A stretch of 64,000 bases of DNA from DATGUA01 sp035301545 (GTDB lineage Bacteria > Bacillota > Clostridia > Tissierellales > Tissierellaceae): NCBI GenBank assembly GCA_035301545.1, contig DATGUA010000071.1, positions 1 through 64,000 of the forward strand. Reading direction: 5' to 3'. Shown in pieces: positions 8,905 to 18,195 of this stretch (within the stretch, counting starts at the first letter, position 1; each line of letters opens with the position of its first letter). The position numbers and the translations under genes were made by a program. The notes beneath the pieces were generated by a model. It was not told where the DNA came from. It saw only the letters and a program-made list of their open reading frames with translations, and made no database searches.

Positions 8905-9936
8905 TTAGCCCATTCTTTTATCATTGTCTACAGTCTTTTTTAACACATCTAAACTATCTAATGCTATACCTGTCCCTATTGCTACACAATCTAAAGGTTC
9001 TTCAGCTATATATACAGGCATGCCTGTTTCTCGAGATATCAAACGGTCTATACCATCTAATAATGCTCCTCCACCTGTTAGAACTATTCCTTGCTCCATA
9101 ATATCAGATGCTAATTCTGGTGGTGTCTTTTCTAAAGTAGATTTTATTGCTTCTACAATATGATAAACTGGTTCTTCGAGAGCATCATGAATTTCTTCAG
9201 CAGTAATTTCAATAGTCTTAGGTAGACCACTGACTAAATCCCTTCCTCTAATATCCATAGTTTTTTCACTATCTTCTATATCTGCTGAACCTATATTTAT
9301 TTTAATTTCTTCTGCTGTTCTTTCTCCGATCATTAGACTATATTCTTTTTTTATATAATTTGTTATAGATGTATCTAACTCATCTCCACCTACCCTAATA
9401 GATTTACTTGTAACTACACCTCCAAGGGAAATTATAGCTACTTCTGTAGTTCCTCCGCCTATATCTACTATTAAACTTCCTGTTGCTTCTTGCACAGGTA
9501 GACCTGCTCCTATAGCAGCTGCCATAGGTTCTTCAATTAAGTATGCATTTCTAGCTCCAGCATGTACTGCTGCTTCTTCTACAGCTCTTTTTTCTACTTC
9601 TGTTACACCACTAGGTACACATACTACTACTCTTGGTTGAAATAATGATCGTTTTTTATATGCTTTTCTAATAAAATATTTTAACATACTTTGAGTTGTA
9701 TCAAAATCTGCTATTACACCATCTTTTAATGGTCTTGTTGCTACTATATTTCCTGGTGTTCTACCTATCATTTTTTTAGCATCTTCACCTACTGCTAAAA
9801 CTTCATTTGTATTAGTTTGTACTGCTACTACAGATGGTTCTCTTGCTACTATTTCTCTTCCTTTTATATATACTAGAGTATTAGCCGTCCCTAAATCGAT
9901 GCCCATATCTCTATTAAATATATCAAACATTCCCAT
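8905..9936 (-). CDS. mreB: Rod shape-determining actin homologue MreB
   Basis: A 343-residue MreB. It has the phosphate-1 motif MGIDLGTANTLVY (10-22), the phosphate-2 motif LIVDIGGGTTEVAIIS (about 155-170) and the adenosine motif GIVLTGGGALLDG (about 282-294). The N-terminus MGMFDIFNRD probably contacts the membrane. It forms the cytoplasmic filaments that orient cell-wall elongation. First gene of the mreBCD set, it lies 28 bp downstream of radC. Confidence 0.97.
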   Translation of the reverse strand: MGMFDIFNRDMGIDLGTANTLVYIKGREIVAREPSVVAVQTNTNEVLAVGEDAKKMIGRTPGNIVATRPLKDGVIADFDTTQSMLKYFIRKAYKKRSLFQPRVVVCVPSGVTEVEKRAVEEAAVHAGARNAYLIEEPMAAAIGAGLPVQEATGSLIVDIGGGTTEVAIISLGGVVTSKSIRVGGDELDTSITNYIKKEYSLMIGERTAEEIKINIGSADIEDSEKTMDIRGRDLVSGLPKTIEITAEEIHDALEEPVYHIVEAIKSTLEKTPPELASDIMEQGIVLTGGGALLDGIDRLISRETGMPVYIAEEPLDCVAIGTGIALDSLDVLKKTVDNDKRMG

Positions 9937-9964
9937 TGATGTATTTCTCCTTCCTAGTTTCCAT

Positions 9965-10672
9965 TTACATTAAATTTTTCTCTTTAAAACTTATATATCT
10001 ATTATCCCCAATAATTATATGATCTAATACTTTAATACCTAGTAAATCCCCTACATCTACCAATCTATGTGTAATATTTATATCCTCATTACTTGGTTGT
10101 GGATCACCACTTGGATGATTATGTATTAGAATTATAGAATTTGCACTTCTTCTAATCGCCATATTAAATACATCTCTTGGATGTACTATAGATGAATTTA
10201 GAGTTCCTATGGAGATATTTTCTATTGCTAAAACCTGATTTTTCGTATCTAATATTGCTATTCTAAAGTGTTCTTTATTTAAAAATCTCATTTCATCCAT
10301 CAAGAGATTGACTAAAACTATAGGTGAATTTACTTTAGTCCTCTCATGAGGGGCTAAACGATTTAATCTTTTTCCTATTTCTATAACAGCTAATATTTGA
10401 GCTGCTTTACAATCTCCGATTCCTTTTATTTCTGTAAGTTGTTCTAGACTAATATCAGTTAAGTGACTTAAGCCTCTTGTATCCATATTAATTACTTTTT
10501 GTGCCAAATCAATAGCTGTCACATTTCCATATCCTGTTCTTATTATTATGGCCAATAGTTCTGCATTAGATAGGGATCCTACACCATAACTATATAACTT
10601 TTCTCTAGGTCTTTCACTTAATGGTAATTCTTTAATAGTATAATTCTTTTCACTATCTAATTCAATTCCCAT
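9965..10672 (-). CDS. radC: RadC family JAB-domain protein
   Basis: A protein of about 235 residues. The N-terminal UPF0758 part has a helix-hairpin-helix-like segment (LTEIKGIGDCKAAQI). The C-terminal JAB/MPN metalloprotease-like domain has its metal site HNHPSGDPQPSNED. Start: an upstream in-frame GTG exists at 10681, but AGGTGA is spaced correctly for the ATG at 10672. RadC's role is unsettled; the historic DNA-repair assignment is weak. It lies between maf and mreB, an order shared by many Firmicutes. Confidence 0.9.
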   Translation of the reverse strand: MGIELDSEKNYTIKELPLSERPREKLYSYGVGSLSNAELLAIIIRTGYGNVTAIDLAQKVINMDTRGLSHLTDISLEQLTEIKGIGDCKAAQILAVIEIGKRLNRLAPHERTKVNSPIVLVNLLMDEMRFLNKEHFRIAILDTKNQVLAIENISIGTLNSSIVHPRDVFNMAIRRSANSIILIHNHPSGDPQPSNEDINITHRLVDVGDLLGIKVLDHIIIGDNRYISFKEKNLM

Positions 10673-10689
10673 TTTTTTCACCTACTTAT

Positions 10690-11268
10690 TTATAATAGTT
10701 TTATATCAAAATGCTTATATAACAATTTATTAAGTTTACTCATTGGTAATCCAATTACATTATCATAACAACCATTGATTTTTTTTACTAGTAAGCTTCC
10801 ATAACCTTGGATTCCATAAGATCCTGCTTTATCAAATGGTTCCTTCGTATTTATATATCTAGCTATTAATTCTTTATCTAATTTTTCAAATTTTACTATA
10901 GTTCTTTCAAAATCAACTATCTTTTTATTTTGATGTAAATTTATTAGTCCTATTCCTGTTATAACTTCATGTTCATTCCCACTTAAAGCTTCTAACATTT
11001 TTTCTGCATCTAGTTTATCTTTTGGCTTACCTAGTATTTGATTTTGAAATACTACTATGGTATCAGCTCCAATAACTATACTATCCCTGTACCTTTTACC
11101 AACATCGTAAGCCTTTCTAAATGCTAGTCCCATTGCTGTTTGAGCTGGATTATCCTTTTCATTTGTTATTTCTTTAGTATGGCTTTCCACTACTGTATGT
11201 TCTACTTTGAATTTTTTTAATAGTTTTCTTCTTCTAGGTGAAGAAGATGCTAATATTATATTATCCAT
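10690..11268 (-). CDS. maf: Maf family nucleotide pyrophosphatase
   Basis: A protein of about 192 residues in the Maf/Ham1 superfamily, which hydrolyses (modified) nucleoside triphosphates such as dTTP/UTP and is linked to septum inhibition in Bacillus. Seen: the N-terminal substrate loop ASSSPRRRKLL, VIGADTIVVF with the catalytic acidic residue, the GKPKDKLDAEKML helix and the DKAGSYGIQGYGS motif. The start overlaps the upstream transporter gene. ATG at 11268 is preferred because its spacing to AGGGA is better than that of the ATG at 11277. Confidence 0.92.
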   Translation of the reverse strand: MDNIILASSSPRRRKLLKKFKVEHTVVESHTKEITNEKDNPAQTAMGLAFRKAYDVGKRYRDSIVIGADTIVVFQNQILGKPKDKLDAEKMLEALSGNEHEVITGIGLINLHQNKKIVDFERTIVKFEKLDKELIARYINTKEPFDKAGSYGIQGYGSLLVKKINGCYDNVIGLPMSKLNKLLYKHFDIKLL

Positions 11269-11797
11269 TATGCACATCCCTATTTCTAAATAGTATTTTA
11301 AAATTTTTTCTTAAATTTTCTACTATATATATAGAACCTAAACCTACAAAATATCCTGTAAATAAACTCATCAACACTAGGAAAGGTAGATAGGTATATA
11401 TTCTTAAATTACTCATTATATATACTGCTACACTAACTTGAGCAAAATTGTGAGAAAGTGCTCCAATAATACTAATTCCTATTAAACTAAACACCTCTGA
11501 AAAGAATAAATATGATATATACATAGTTATACAAGATAACACAGCCCCTGATAGACTGTAAATAAAACTAGAAACACTTCCAGTAACTAGCATTAAAACT
11601 AGACTCTTTAATATGGATACTGTAATACCTTCTTTAAATCCAAATATTACTAAGGTTATTAGTACAACCATATTTGATAGACCTAATTTTGCACCAGGAA
11701 TCATTACGGGCAATGGTATAGCTGATTCTAGAACACTTAATGCTAATCCTATAGAAACAATTACAGATAAAAATATTATTTTATTTATTTTTCTCAT
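11261..11797 (-). CDS. Gx transporter family membrane protein
   Basis: A 178-residue protein with five to six hydrophobic segments. It contains LPVMIPGAKLGLSNMVVLI and FGFKEGI, characteristic of the Gx transporter family (once called heptaprenyl diphosphate synthase component I), which resembles the substrate-binding S-subunits of ECF transporters. The substrate is unknown. It commonly travels with the NusG-domain-II protein encoded just before it, as here (11-bp gap), and overlaps maf by 8 bp. Confidence 0.82.
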   Translation of the reverse strand: MRKINKIIFLSVIVSIGLALSVLESAIPLPVMIPGAKLGLSNMVVLITLVIFGFKEGITVSILKSLVLMLVTGSVSSFIYSLSGAVLSCITMYISYLFFSEVFSLIGISIIGALSHNFAQVSVAVYIMSNLRIYTYLPFLVLMSLFTGYFVGLGSIYIVENLRKNFKILFRNRDVHNG

Positions 11798-11808
11798 ATT
11801 AATCCTTC

Positions 11809-12189
11809 CTATTGGCTTATCATGTCAATATCATTATCTCCATCCATACCTTTAATTTCGATTACTAGTTTATTAGGTAAGCATACTATAGTTTCACCTA
11901 TTTTAGAAATGTATCCTTGTTTTACATCTATTTGATCTGGACAACTCGCTTCAATAACTCTTACTTCTCCATCTCCTAATTCTACCAAATTATATCCAAA
12001 TTCTGTCTCAATTGGTATCTTATTTCCTTCTAATTTTTTGTCAAATATAATTTGTTTTATCTCTTCCCCATCTACTTGTATACTTACATATCTATCATCA
12101 TTGGAAAAAGCCTGTTTCTTAATATATATTAGTGAAAGTAATGTTAAAACAACTACAAAAACTACTAATCCTTTGTCTCCTTTTGTCAA
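11809..12189 (-). CDS. NusG domain II-containing protein
   Basis: A protein of about 126 residues. It has one N-terminal membrane segment (VVFVVVLTLLSLIYI) and an extracytoplasmic NusG-domain-II beta fold with the conserved ending VRVIEASCPDQIDVKQGYISKIGETIVCLPNKLVI, at about residues 75-110. The Cys pair may form a disulfide. The start is probably TTG at 12189, which has AGGTGA 5 bp upstream; the GTG at 12198 has no ribosome binding site. It is usually paired with Gx transporter genes; the function is not established. It appears to be the first gene of the mre-min operon. Confidence 0.83.
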   Translation of the reverse strand: MTKGDKGLVVFVVVLTLLSLIYIKKQAFSNDDRYVSIQVDGEEIKQIIFDKKLEGNKIPIETEFGYNLVELGDGEVRVIEASCPDQIDVKQGYISKIGETIVCLPNKLVIEIKGMDGDNDIDMISQ

Positions 12190-12232
12190 TTCTATCACCT
12201 ACAATATCCATTATAAATTACATTTATTTCAT

Positions 12233-12238
12233 ATTATA
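12233..12238 (-). promoter_or_regulatory. Candidate -10 box for the mre-min operon
   Basis: TATAAT is read on the minus strand about 45 bp before the first gene of the operon. No good -35 is visible at 17 bp, so this is only a candidate. Confidence 0.35.
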
Positions 12239-12299
12239 TTGGCTTATTCCACTCTTTATAGTTTATCACTAATATATCCTATTTACAAGCTAGAAATAA

Positions 12300-12328
12300 A
12301 AAAATAGAGTCTAAAAAGACTCTATTTT
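12300..12328 (-). terminator. Terminator of the rnf operon
   Basis: An inverted repeat AAAATAGAGTC / GACTCTATTTT has a six-base loop and a T tract on the minus strand. It follows directly after the rnfB stop. Confidence 0.92.
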
Positions 12329-13149
12329 TAACCAGCTTTTGTTTCTTCCTCTATCTTTACATTACTTGTATAAATACATTTGGTAGGACATTTTTCTTCA
12401 CAAATTCCGCAATTAATACATTTTTCATAATCTATCTTTGCTAACATGTTATCAAAAGTAAATGCATCTTCCGGACAGTTTTTAACACAGATTCTACATC
12501 CTATACATCCTATAGAGCAAGCTTTTCTAACAAATCCTCCTCTATCCTCATTTACACATTTTACTATGTATTCACTATCATATGGTACTAAATCTATTAT
12601 ATTCTTTGGACATATATCTATACATTTCATACATGCTGTACATTTGTCTTTGTCTATAACTGCAACTCCGTCTACCATTCTGATAGCATCAAATTCACAT
12701 ACATCATAACATGTTCCACATCCTAAACATCCATATGAACAAGCCTTACATCCATCAGCAAGCTCTCCTTGAACCCTACAGTCTTTAATTCCTTCATATT
12801 TATATTTATCTTTTGCTTTTTCTTTACTACCTTGACATAATACTACAGCAACATTTCTTTCAACATTACCAGCATCTAACCCCATTATATCAGCGATATT
12901 ATCTGCTGTATCCTGACCTCCAATAGGGCATGCATTTACCGGAGCATCTCCTGCTGCTATGGCTGTTGCTAAACCTTCACACCCAGGAAAACCACAAGCT
13001 CCACAATTTGCACCAGGTAGAGCTTCTAATACATCACCTATTTTAGGGTCTATCTCTACTGCAAATGCTTTAGATGCTATAGATAGTAATACTCCGAATA
13101 ACAATCCTAATCCACCTAAAACTAGTATTGGTTGAACTATATTTTCCAC
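12328..13149 (-). CDS. rnfB: Rnf complex subunit RnfB (iron-sulfur protein)
   Basis: A 273-residue electron-entry subunit of the ferredoxin:NAD+ oxidoreductase (Rnf). The N-terminal membrane segment is at about residues 8-28. The Fe-S motif of the RnfB N-domain has cysteines C49, C52, C57 and C74. Ferredoxin-type CxxCxxC clusters follow at about 134-151, 170-180, 211-225 and 244-258, more than in proteobacterial RnfB and typical of clostridial forms. It takes electrons from reduced ferredoxin. The start is GTG. It is the last gene of the rnfCDGEAB operon. Confidence 0.95.
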   Translation of the reverse strand: MENIVQPILVLGGLGLLFGVLLSIASKAFAVEIDPKIGDVLEALPGANCGACGFPGCEGLATAIAAGDAPVNACPIGGQDTADNIADIMGLDAGNVERNVAVVLCQGSKEKAKDKYKYEGIKDCRVQGELADGCKACSYGCLGCGTCYDVCEFDAIRMVDGVAVIDKDKCTACMKCIDICPKNIIDLVPYDSEYIVKCVNEDRGGFVRKACSIGCIGCRICVKNCPEDAFTFDNMLAKIDYEKCINCGICEEKCPTKCIYTSNVKIEEETKAG

Positions 13150-13160
13150 TTTATTACCCC

Positions 13161-13733
13161 CTAAACCATTCCGCCAAAGCCTGCAAAGGCTATAGCCATT
13201 AATCCTGCAGATATTAAAGCTATTGGAAATCCTTCTAATGCTTCTGGTATATCTGCTATCTCTAATTTCTCTCTAATTCCTGACAATAATATTATCGCTA
13301 TAAAGAACCCAACAGATGCACCTATTGCATTAGTCATAGTTTCTACAAAAGTATAACCTTCTTCAATATTTAATATAGTAACACCTAATACTACACAGTT
13401 TGTAGTTATAAGTGGTAAAAACACTCCCATTGCACTATATAAAGTTGGACTTAGTTTTCTTATAGCTAATTCTACAAATTGTACCAATGATGCTATTACT
13501 AATATAAATACAATTGTTTGTAAGTACTGAAGCCCTAATACATCTAATATAGAATGCTGTATAAAATAAGTAATTGCAGATGCCATAGTGATTACAAAGG
13601 TTACTGCTACTCCCATTCCTGCTGATGTTTCCATTTTATTAGATACACCTAGAAATGGACATATACCTAAGAATCTAGCAAATACATAATTGTTCACAAA
13701 TATTGTAGATACTAATATTGTGAATAGATTCAT
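13161..13733 (-). CDS. rnfA: Rnf complex subunit RnfA
   Basis: A 190-residue integral membrane protein with six hydrophobic segments. It has the RnfA/NqrE family signature FVNNYVFARFLGICPFLGVS near the N-terminus (residues 12-31) and LPLITTNCVVLGV around 107-119. The Cys residues in these two half-repeats hold the intramembrane Fe-S centre shared with RnfE. The ribosome binding site is GGAGGTAG. Confidence 0.95.
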   Translation of the reverse strand: MNLFTILVSTIFVNNYVFARFLGICPFLGVSNKMETSAGMGVAVTFVITMASAITYFIQHSILDVLGLQYLQTIVFILVIASLVQFVELAIRKLSPTLYSAMGVFLPLITTNCVVLGVTILNIEEGYTFVETMTNAIGASVGFFIAIILLSGIREKLEIADIPEALEGFPIALISAGLMAIAFAGFGGMV

Positions 13734-13754
13734 ATGATCTACCTCCTCTATAAA

Positions 13755-14381
13755 TTAATTAGTAACTGCTTTCTTTTCACTTCTCTTTTTACTTATAGAA
13801 TTAAAGACAGCTATCATAATACCAAGTACTATAAATGCTCCTGCTGGTTCTACAAATATAGCTGCTGGTTCAGCATTACCAAATACATTAATTTGTAAAG
13901 CAGTATCAGCCAATAGAGTTCCTGCTCCGAACAGTTCCCTGATTGCAGCTAATATAACAACTGATAATGTATATCCTAAACCATTTCCTAAACCATCTAC
14001 CACTGATGGTAATATTTTATTTTTGTATGCAAAAGATTCTGCTCTTGCAAGTATAATACAATTAACAACTATCAAAGGTAGAAATATACCTAATGAATCA
14101 TATATAGCTGGAGCGAAAGCCTCCATAAACATTTCTACAATAGTTACAAAAGTCGCTATTACAACTATAAAAGAAGGTATACGAATTTTTTCAGGTATTA
14201 CATTTCTAAGTAATGACACTACAAGATTGGCACAAACCAGTACAAATGTTACTGCCATTCCCATGGAAAAAGCATTTACTATGGTAGTCGTAACTGCAAG
14301 TACTGAACACAATCCAACTAGCTGAACTAATACAGGATTGTCTTTAAAAATACCATTTTTAAGGATATTAGACAATTTCAA
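13755..14381 (-). CDS. rnfE: Rnf complex subunit RnfE
   Basis: A 208-residue integral membrane protein related to RnfA with inverted topology. It has the matching half-motifs NPVLVQLVGLCSVLAV (about 15-30) and LPLIVVNCIILARAESFA (about 101-118), whose Cys residues ligate the intramembrane Fe-S centre with RnfA. The start is TTG, supported by GGTGG upstream. Confidence 0.94.
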   Translation of the reverse strand: MKLSNILKNGIFKDNPVLVQLVGLCSVLAVTTTIVNAFSMGMAVTFVLVCANLVVSLLRNVIPEKIRIPSFIVVIATFVTIVEMFMEAFAPAIYDSLGIFLPLIVVNCIILARAESFAYKNKILPSVVDGLGNGLGYTLSVVILAAIRELFGAGTLLADTALQINVFGNAEPAAIFVEPAGAFIVLGIMIAVFNSISKKRSEKKAVTN

Positions 14382-14396
14382 TTTATTCCACCTCCA

Positions 14397-14972
14397 CTAA
14401 TCTTCTAAATAATCTACAAAAACTTCTCTAGCACCATTGATACCTTTCAAAGCTCCATCTGTAGATATAGTTGCACCTGATAACAGTTGTACTTCATCTT
14501 CTTCAGCAGGACTATCTACTGCTACTAATTCACTATCAGTAGACTTATCTATAAATGAATCAGTAAATTCATCATCCTCTATTCTAGTACCTATACCTTT
14601 GGTTTCTGTATTACTTATATTTTCTATTCCTGCTATAGTACCATCTTCATTAATACCAACAGCAGTTGATATCTCACCGTCATATCCAGTAGATGATACT
14701 TTTAAAGCATAGCCTATAGTTTCATCGCCTTTTTTTGCTTCATATATTTCCCTAACATAGTCGTTATTATTTTGTATTTCTTCTAATAAAGATTCCTCTA
14801 TATCCTCAAAATCATCTGCATCAGCAAACATTTCAAAAAATGCTCCAAGACTTTCCTCTTTTTGTCTTTCAGCAATGATAGGTTCAGTAAAACTATTTGA
14901 CAAAGCCAATACTCCACCTGCAACTGCTGTAAATAATAATAGTATTATTCCTAATTTAATTGTTTCTTTCAT
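14397..14972 (-). CDS. rnfG: Rnf complex subunit RnfG (FMN-binding)
   Basis: A 191-residue protein with one N-terminal membrane segment and an extracytoplasmic FMN-binding domain. The covalent flavinylation motif SGAT is at residues 165-168, with the FMN expected on the last Thr (T168). It passes electrons within Rnf. It abuts rnfD with no gap. Confidence 0.94.
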   Translation of the reverse strand: MKETIKLGIILLLFTAVAGGVLALSNSFTEPIIAERQKEESLGAFFEMFADADDFEDIEESLLEEIQNNNDYVREIYEAKKGDETIGYALKVSSTGYDGEISTAVGINEDGTIAGIENISNTETKGIGTRIEDDEFTDSFIDKSTDSELVAVDSPAEEDEVQLLSGATISTDGALKGINGAREVFVDYLED

Positions 14973-15938
14973 TTATTTTACCTCCCCAAATACTTTAGGC
15001 TTTGTAAATCTTTCAATTACCGGGGTTGCTATGTTCATTAAAATAATTGCATAGGACACACCTTCTGGCATTCCACCCTTTACCCTTATTAATGCTGTAA
15101 GAACACCTGCTCCTATACCAAATATTATCTTTCCTTTAGGTGTAATAGGTGAAGATGAATAATCTGTTGCCATAAAGAATGCTCCTAATATTAATCCTCC
15201 ACCAAGGAGATGATATGGTAATAAACTTACATCTACTCCTAATAATAACAGCATAATAGCAGTACTTCCAATATAAAATGTAGGAATCTTCCAATCAATA
15301 ACTTTTCTAATTAATAAATATGCTGCCCCTATTAATAATAAGATCGATGATGTTTCACCTATAACCCCTCCAATATCCCCTGTAAACATTCTAGTAATTG
15401 AAGGTAAGGATGTACTACCATCTTTCATAATAGATAATGGTGTAGCACTTGCCATTCCATCTGGGTTTATGTATTCTGACATTATAGATGGCCATGATGC
15501 AACTAATGCTGCTCTTGCTGCTAATGCTGGGTTCATAAAATTAGACCCAATACCACCGAAGAATTCCTTTACTATAATTATTGCGAATCCTGCACCAAAT
15601 ACTGCTATCCACCATGGTGCACCTGCTGGTAAATTAAATGCTAATAAAATACCAGTTACTACTGCACTTAGATCTTTAATCATTATTTCTTTTTTAAAGA
15701 ACTTTTGTGTTCCAGCTTCAAAAGCTACTGATGCTACTACTGAAACTACAATAAGACTTAATGCAGACATCCCAAAATAGTATATACTTCCTATTAAAGC
15801 AGGAACCATAGCAATTATAACATCTAGCATTATCCTTTGGGTAGATTCATTGGATTTTATGTGTGGAGCCCACGACATAGTTAAGTCTTTATCTAAAGTT
15901 ATAGACTCTTTATTTTTGTCTAAAGCTTTTCCTTCCAT
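14973..15938 (-). CDS. rnfD: Rnf complex subunit RnfD (FMN-binding membrane protein)
   Basis: A 321-residue membrane protein with about nine hydrophobic segments. The flavinylation region reads MASATPLS, so the expected FMN-carrying Thr is about T166. Elsewhere NPALAARAALVASWP and LLGGGLILGAFFMATDYSSSP are typical RnfD/NqrB motifs. It is a candidate site for ion translocation. The ribosome binding site is GGAGGAG. Confidence 0.95.
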   Translation of the reverse strand: MEGKALDKNKESITLDKDLTMSWAPHIKSNESTQRIMLDVIIAMVPALIGSIYYFGMSALSLIVVSVVASVAFEAGTQKFFKKEIMIKDLSAVVTGILLAFNLPAGAPWWIAVFGAGFAIIIVKEFFGGIGSNFMNPALAARAALVASWPSIMSEYINPDGMASATPLSIMKDGSTSLPSITRMFTGDIGGVIGETSSILLLIGAAYLLIRKVIDWKIPTFYIGSTAIMLLLLGVDVSLLPYHLLGGGLILGAFFMATDYSSSPITPKGKIIFGIGAGVLTALIRVKGGMPEGVSYAIILMNIATPVIERFTKPKVFGEVK

Positions 15939-15952
15939 ATTCTATCTCCTCC

Positions 15953-17275
15953 TTATGAACTTTTTCTTTGTGCTGTTATTTCTCTTTTAGCATAAGCTAT
16001 AGATTCAGCTAAAGGTCTTTTTGCTGGACAAATATATGAACAGCTTCCACATTCTATACATGATAATGCATTTAGTTTTTCTGCATCTTCAAATCTATCT
16101 TTTAAAGCATATGCACCTATATATAATGGTTCTAACATTACTGGACAAACTTCTAAGCATTTACCACATTTAATACATGGTAGTACCTTTTCCGGTTTAG
16201 ACTCTTCTTCAGTCATAACAACTATACCTGTAACTCCTTTAGTAATAGGAGTATCTAATGTAAATTGTGTATGACCAGTCATAGGTCCACCTGCTATAAT
16301 TTTTCCAGGCTCTCCATTAAAACCACCACATTGGGAAACTAAATCTCCAATGGTTGTCCCTATCTTAACCAATAAATTTTTAGGTTCTTTTACTCCATTT
16401 CCAGTTATAGTTACTACTCTTTCATATAAAGGTTTACCTTCTATTACTGCTTCAGCTGCTGCTGCAACAGTACCTACATTATTAACTATTGTATTTACAT
16501 CATTACATCTTCCACCTTTTGGTACTATTTCTTCTAATACTGCATTTACTAGTCTGTAAGAATCACCTTGTGGAAATTTAGTTTCTAAAGGTACTACTCT
16601 TATATTATCTAATCCCTCTACTGCTTTAGACATAACTTCTATAGCTTCTTTTTTGTTATCCTCGATTCCTATGTATCCATTTGCTTCTGGAAAATATCTT
16701 AACATGATCTTTAAACCATCAATTATAAGTTCTGATTTTTCTAACATAAGTCTATCATCACATGTTAGATAGGGTTCACATTCGGCACCATTTAATATAA
16801 TATTGTGTATTTCACTTGTAGTACCTATTTTAGAATGTAGCGGAAATGATGCTCCACCCATACCTACAATCCCTGCTTCTCTAAGAATTAATTCTATCTC
16901 TTTATTAGATAAATCCTCAATAGCTTTATTTGGCTTTATAGATTCATCTATTTCATTTAAGCCATCAGATTCTATTATTACCGATTCTACTTTGTATCCA
17001 TCAGGTGTGTATATTTCTTCAATTTTCTTTACCACTCCTGATACACTAGAATGAACCGGTGCAGTTAGGGATGCTTCTGAATCCCCTATTTTTTGTCCAA
17101 TTTTAACATTGTCTTTAGCCTTCACTAATGCTTTACACGGTGCTCCTACATGTTGATGTAAAGGAATATGTACTAATTCAGGCTCTATTGCTTTTTCTAT
17201 AGCTTTATCCTTTGTAAGTTCTTTCCTGCCATCCATATGTACACCACCACTGAAAGTAACAGTTTTAAGACTCAT
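15953..17275 (-). CDS. rnfC: Rnf complex subunit RnfC (NADH/FMN and Fe-S)
   Basis: A 440-residue peripheral subunit that reduces NAD+. The N-terminal RnfC barrel (about 1-105), the nucleotide/flavin site GIVGMGGASFP (135-145), the SLBB-like part (about 270-330) and two 4Fe-4S motifs CIKCGKCLEVCP (367-378) and CIECGSCSYICP (406-417) occur in the expected order. First gene of the operon, with the leader described separately. Confidence 0.95.
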   Translation of the reverse strand: MSLKTVTFSGGVHMDGRKELTKDKAIEKAIEPELVHIPLHQHVGAPCKALVKAKDNVKIGQKIGDSEASLTAPVHSSVSGVVKKIEEIYTPDGYKVESVIIESDGLNEIDESIKPNKAIEDLSNKEIELILREAGIVGMGGASFPLHSKIGTTSEIHNIILNGAECEPYLTCDDRLMLEKSELIIDGLKIMLRYFPEANGYIGIEDNKKEAIEVMSKAVEGLDNIRVVPLETKFPQGDSYRLVNAVLEEIVPKGGRCNDVNTIVNNVGTVAAAAEAVIEGKPLYERVVTITGNGVKEPKNLLVKIGTTIGDLVSQCGGFNGEPGKIIAGGPMTGHTQFTLDTPITKGVTGIVVMTEEESKPEKVLPCIKCGKCLEVCPVMLEPLYIGAYALKDRFEDAEKLNALSCIECGSCSYICPAKRPLAESIAYAKREITAQRKSS

Positions 17276-17298
17276 TTAATCCACCTCTCTTTTTTTAT

Positions 17299-17356
17299 TA
17301 TAGTTTGTATATAAACTATCAAATATACCTATACTTGACGAACACACAATATTATA
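17299..17356 (-). promoter_or_regulatory. rnf operon promoter -10 and leader hairpin
   Basis: On the minus strand a TATAAT (plus coordinates 17351-17356) lies about 75 bp before rnfC. Between it and the gene is a short palindrome ATAGTTTGTATATAAACTAT at 17299-17318. The -35 is weak. The hairpin may be a leader structure or a protein site; no Rex-type TTGTTAA dyad is seen. Confidence 0.45.
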
Positions 17357-17402
17357 ACATTAAACATAAAAAAAGTACATAATTTATAGTATCTATACAA
17401 AT

Positions 17403-17490
17403 TGGTGCAGAGAAAGGGATTCGAACCCTCATGCCTTTTCAGGCAATAGTCCCTCAAACTATCATGTCTACCAGATTCCACCATCTCTGC
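17403..17490 (-). tRNA. tRNA-Leu (anticodon GAG)
   Basis: The 88-nt cloverleaf starts GCAGAGA and ends TCTCTGC-A-CCA, with the CCA encoded. The anticodon loop is TTTGAGG with a flanking ATAGT/ACTAT stem. A long variable arm (class II) and the TTCGAAT T-loop are present. It stands alone between the rnf leader and the transglycosylase gene. Confidence 0.95.
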
Positions 17491-17535
17491 ACATCTACTA
17501 TATATATTATAACCTTTTATATGGAAATTTCAAAT

Positions 17536-18174
17536 CTAAATTTGTTTTGCATATTTTATAATATAGTTTATAAATTTAATATATTTTGAATAATAACTAT
17601 TAGGTTTTTCAATATAGTTTTTATAGACTAATTTATAAATTTTATAATTTGATTTTACACTTTCTAAATAATTTTCTGTTTCTTCAAAGGGAATATTATG
17701 AAGTTCTTTCCCATTATGAGAATATTTTTCATCCTTTATCCATTTTTGTACATTCCCACTTCCTGCATTATATGCTGCTAATACTAAATCTGCATCATTC
17801 CCAAATTCACTAATTAATTTATTTAAATACCAGGTTCCTATTTGAATATTAGTATCTGGATCAAATAATATATCTGGATTATAATTTTCTATATTTAATT
17901 CTTGACTAGCCCATTCTCCTGTTTCTGGCCCTATCTGCATTAATCCTTTGGCTTCTTTCTGGGATATGGCTTTTTTATCATATTTACTTTCCACATTAAT
18001 TAAAGCAAATATTAAAAACTGATCTACATTATATTCTTTAGAGTATTCATCTATAGATTCTGTATAAGCTAAGGGATAAAGAGAAGTAAATATTACACTT
18101 CCAATAATTATTAAGACTACTATTGATAATAGTCCAAAGAATAACTTCTTTATATTTTTTCTAAATTTAAACAT
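17536..18174 (-). CDS. Membrane-anchored lytic transglycosylase (SLT domain)
   Basis: A 212-residue protein with an N-terminal membrane segment (about residues 11-31) and a Slt70-like lysozyme fold at about 40-170. It has the family motifs ALINVESKYD (catalytic E62), AKGLMQIGPETGEW and VLAAYNAGSGNVQKW. It cleaves peptidoglycan glycan strands outside the membrane. It lies 21 bp downstream of coaE, so it is likely in the polA-coaE operon. Confidence 0.92.
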   Translation of the reverse strand: MFKFRKNIKKLFFGLLSIVVLIIIGSVIFTSLYPLAYTESIDEYSKEYNVDQFLIFALINVESKYDKKAISQKEAKGLMQIGPETGEWASQELNIENYNPDILFDPDTNIQIGTWYLNKLISEFGNDADLVLAAYNAGSGNVQKWIKDEKYSHNGKELHNIPFEETENYLESVKSNYKIYKLVYKNYIEKPNSYYSKYIKFINYIIKYAKQI

Positions 18175-18195
18175 AGGACAAACTCCTCCATACTC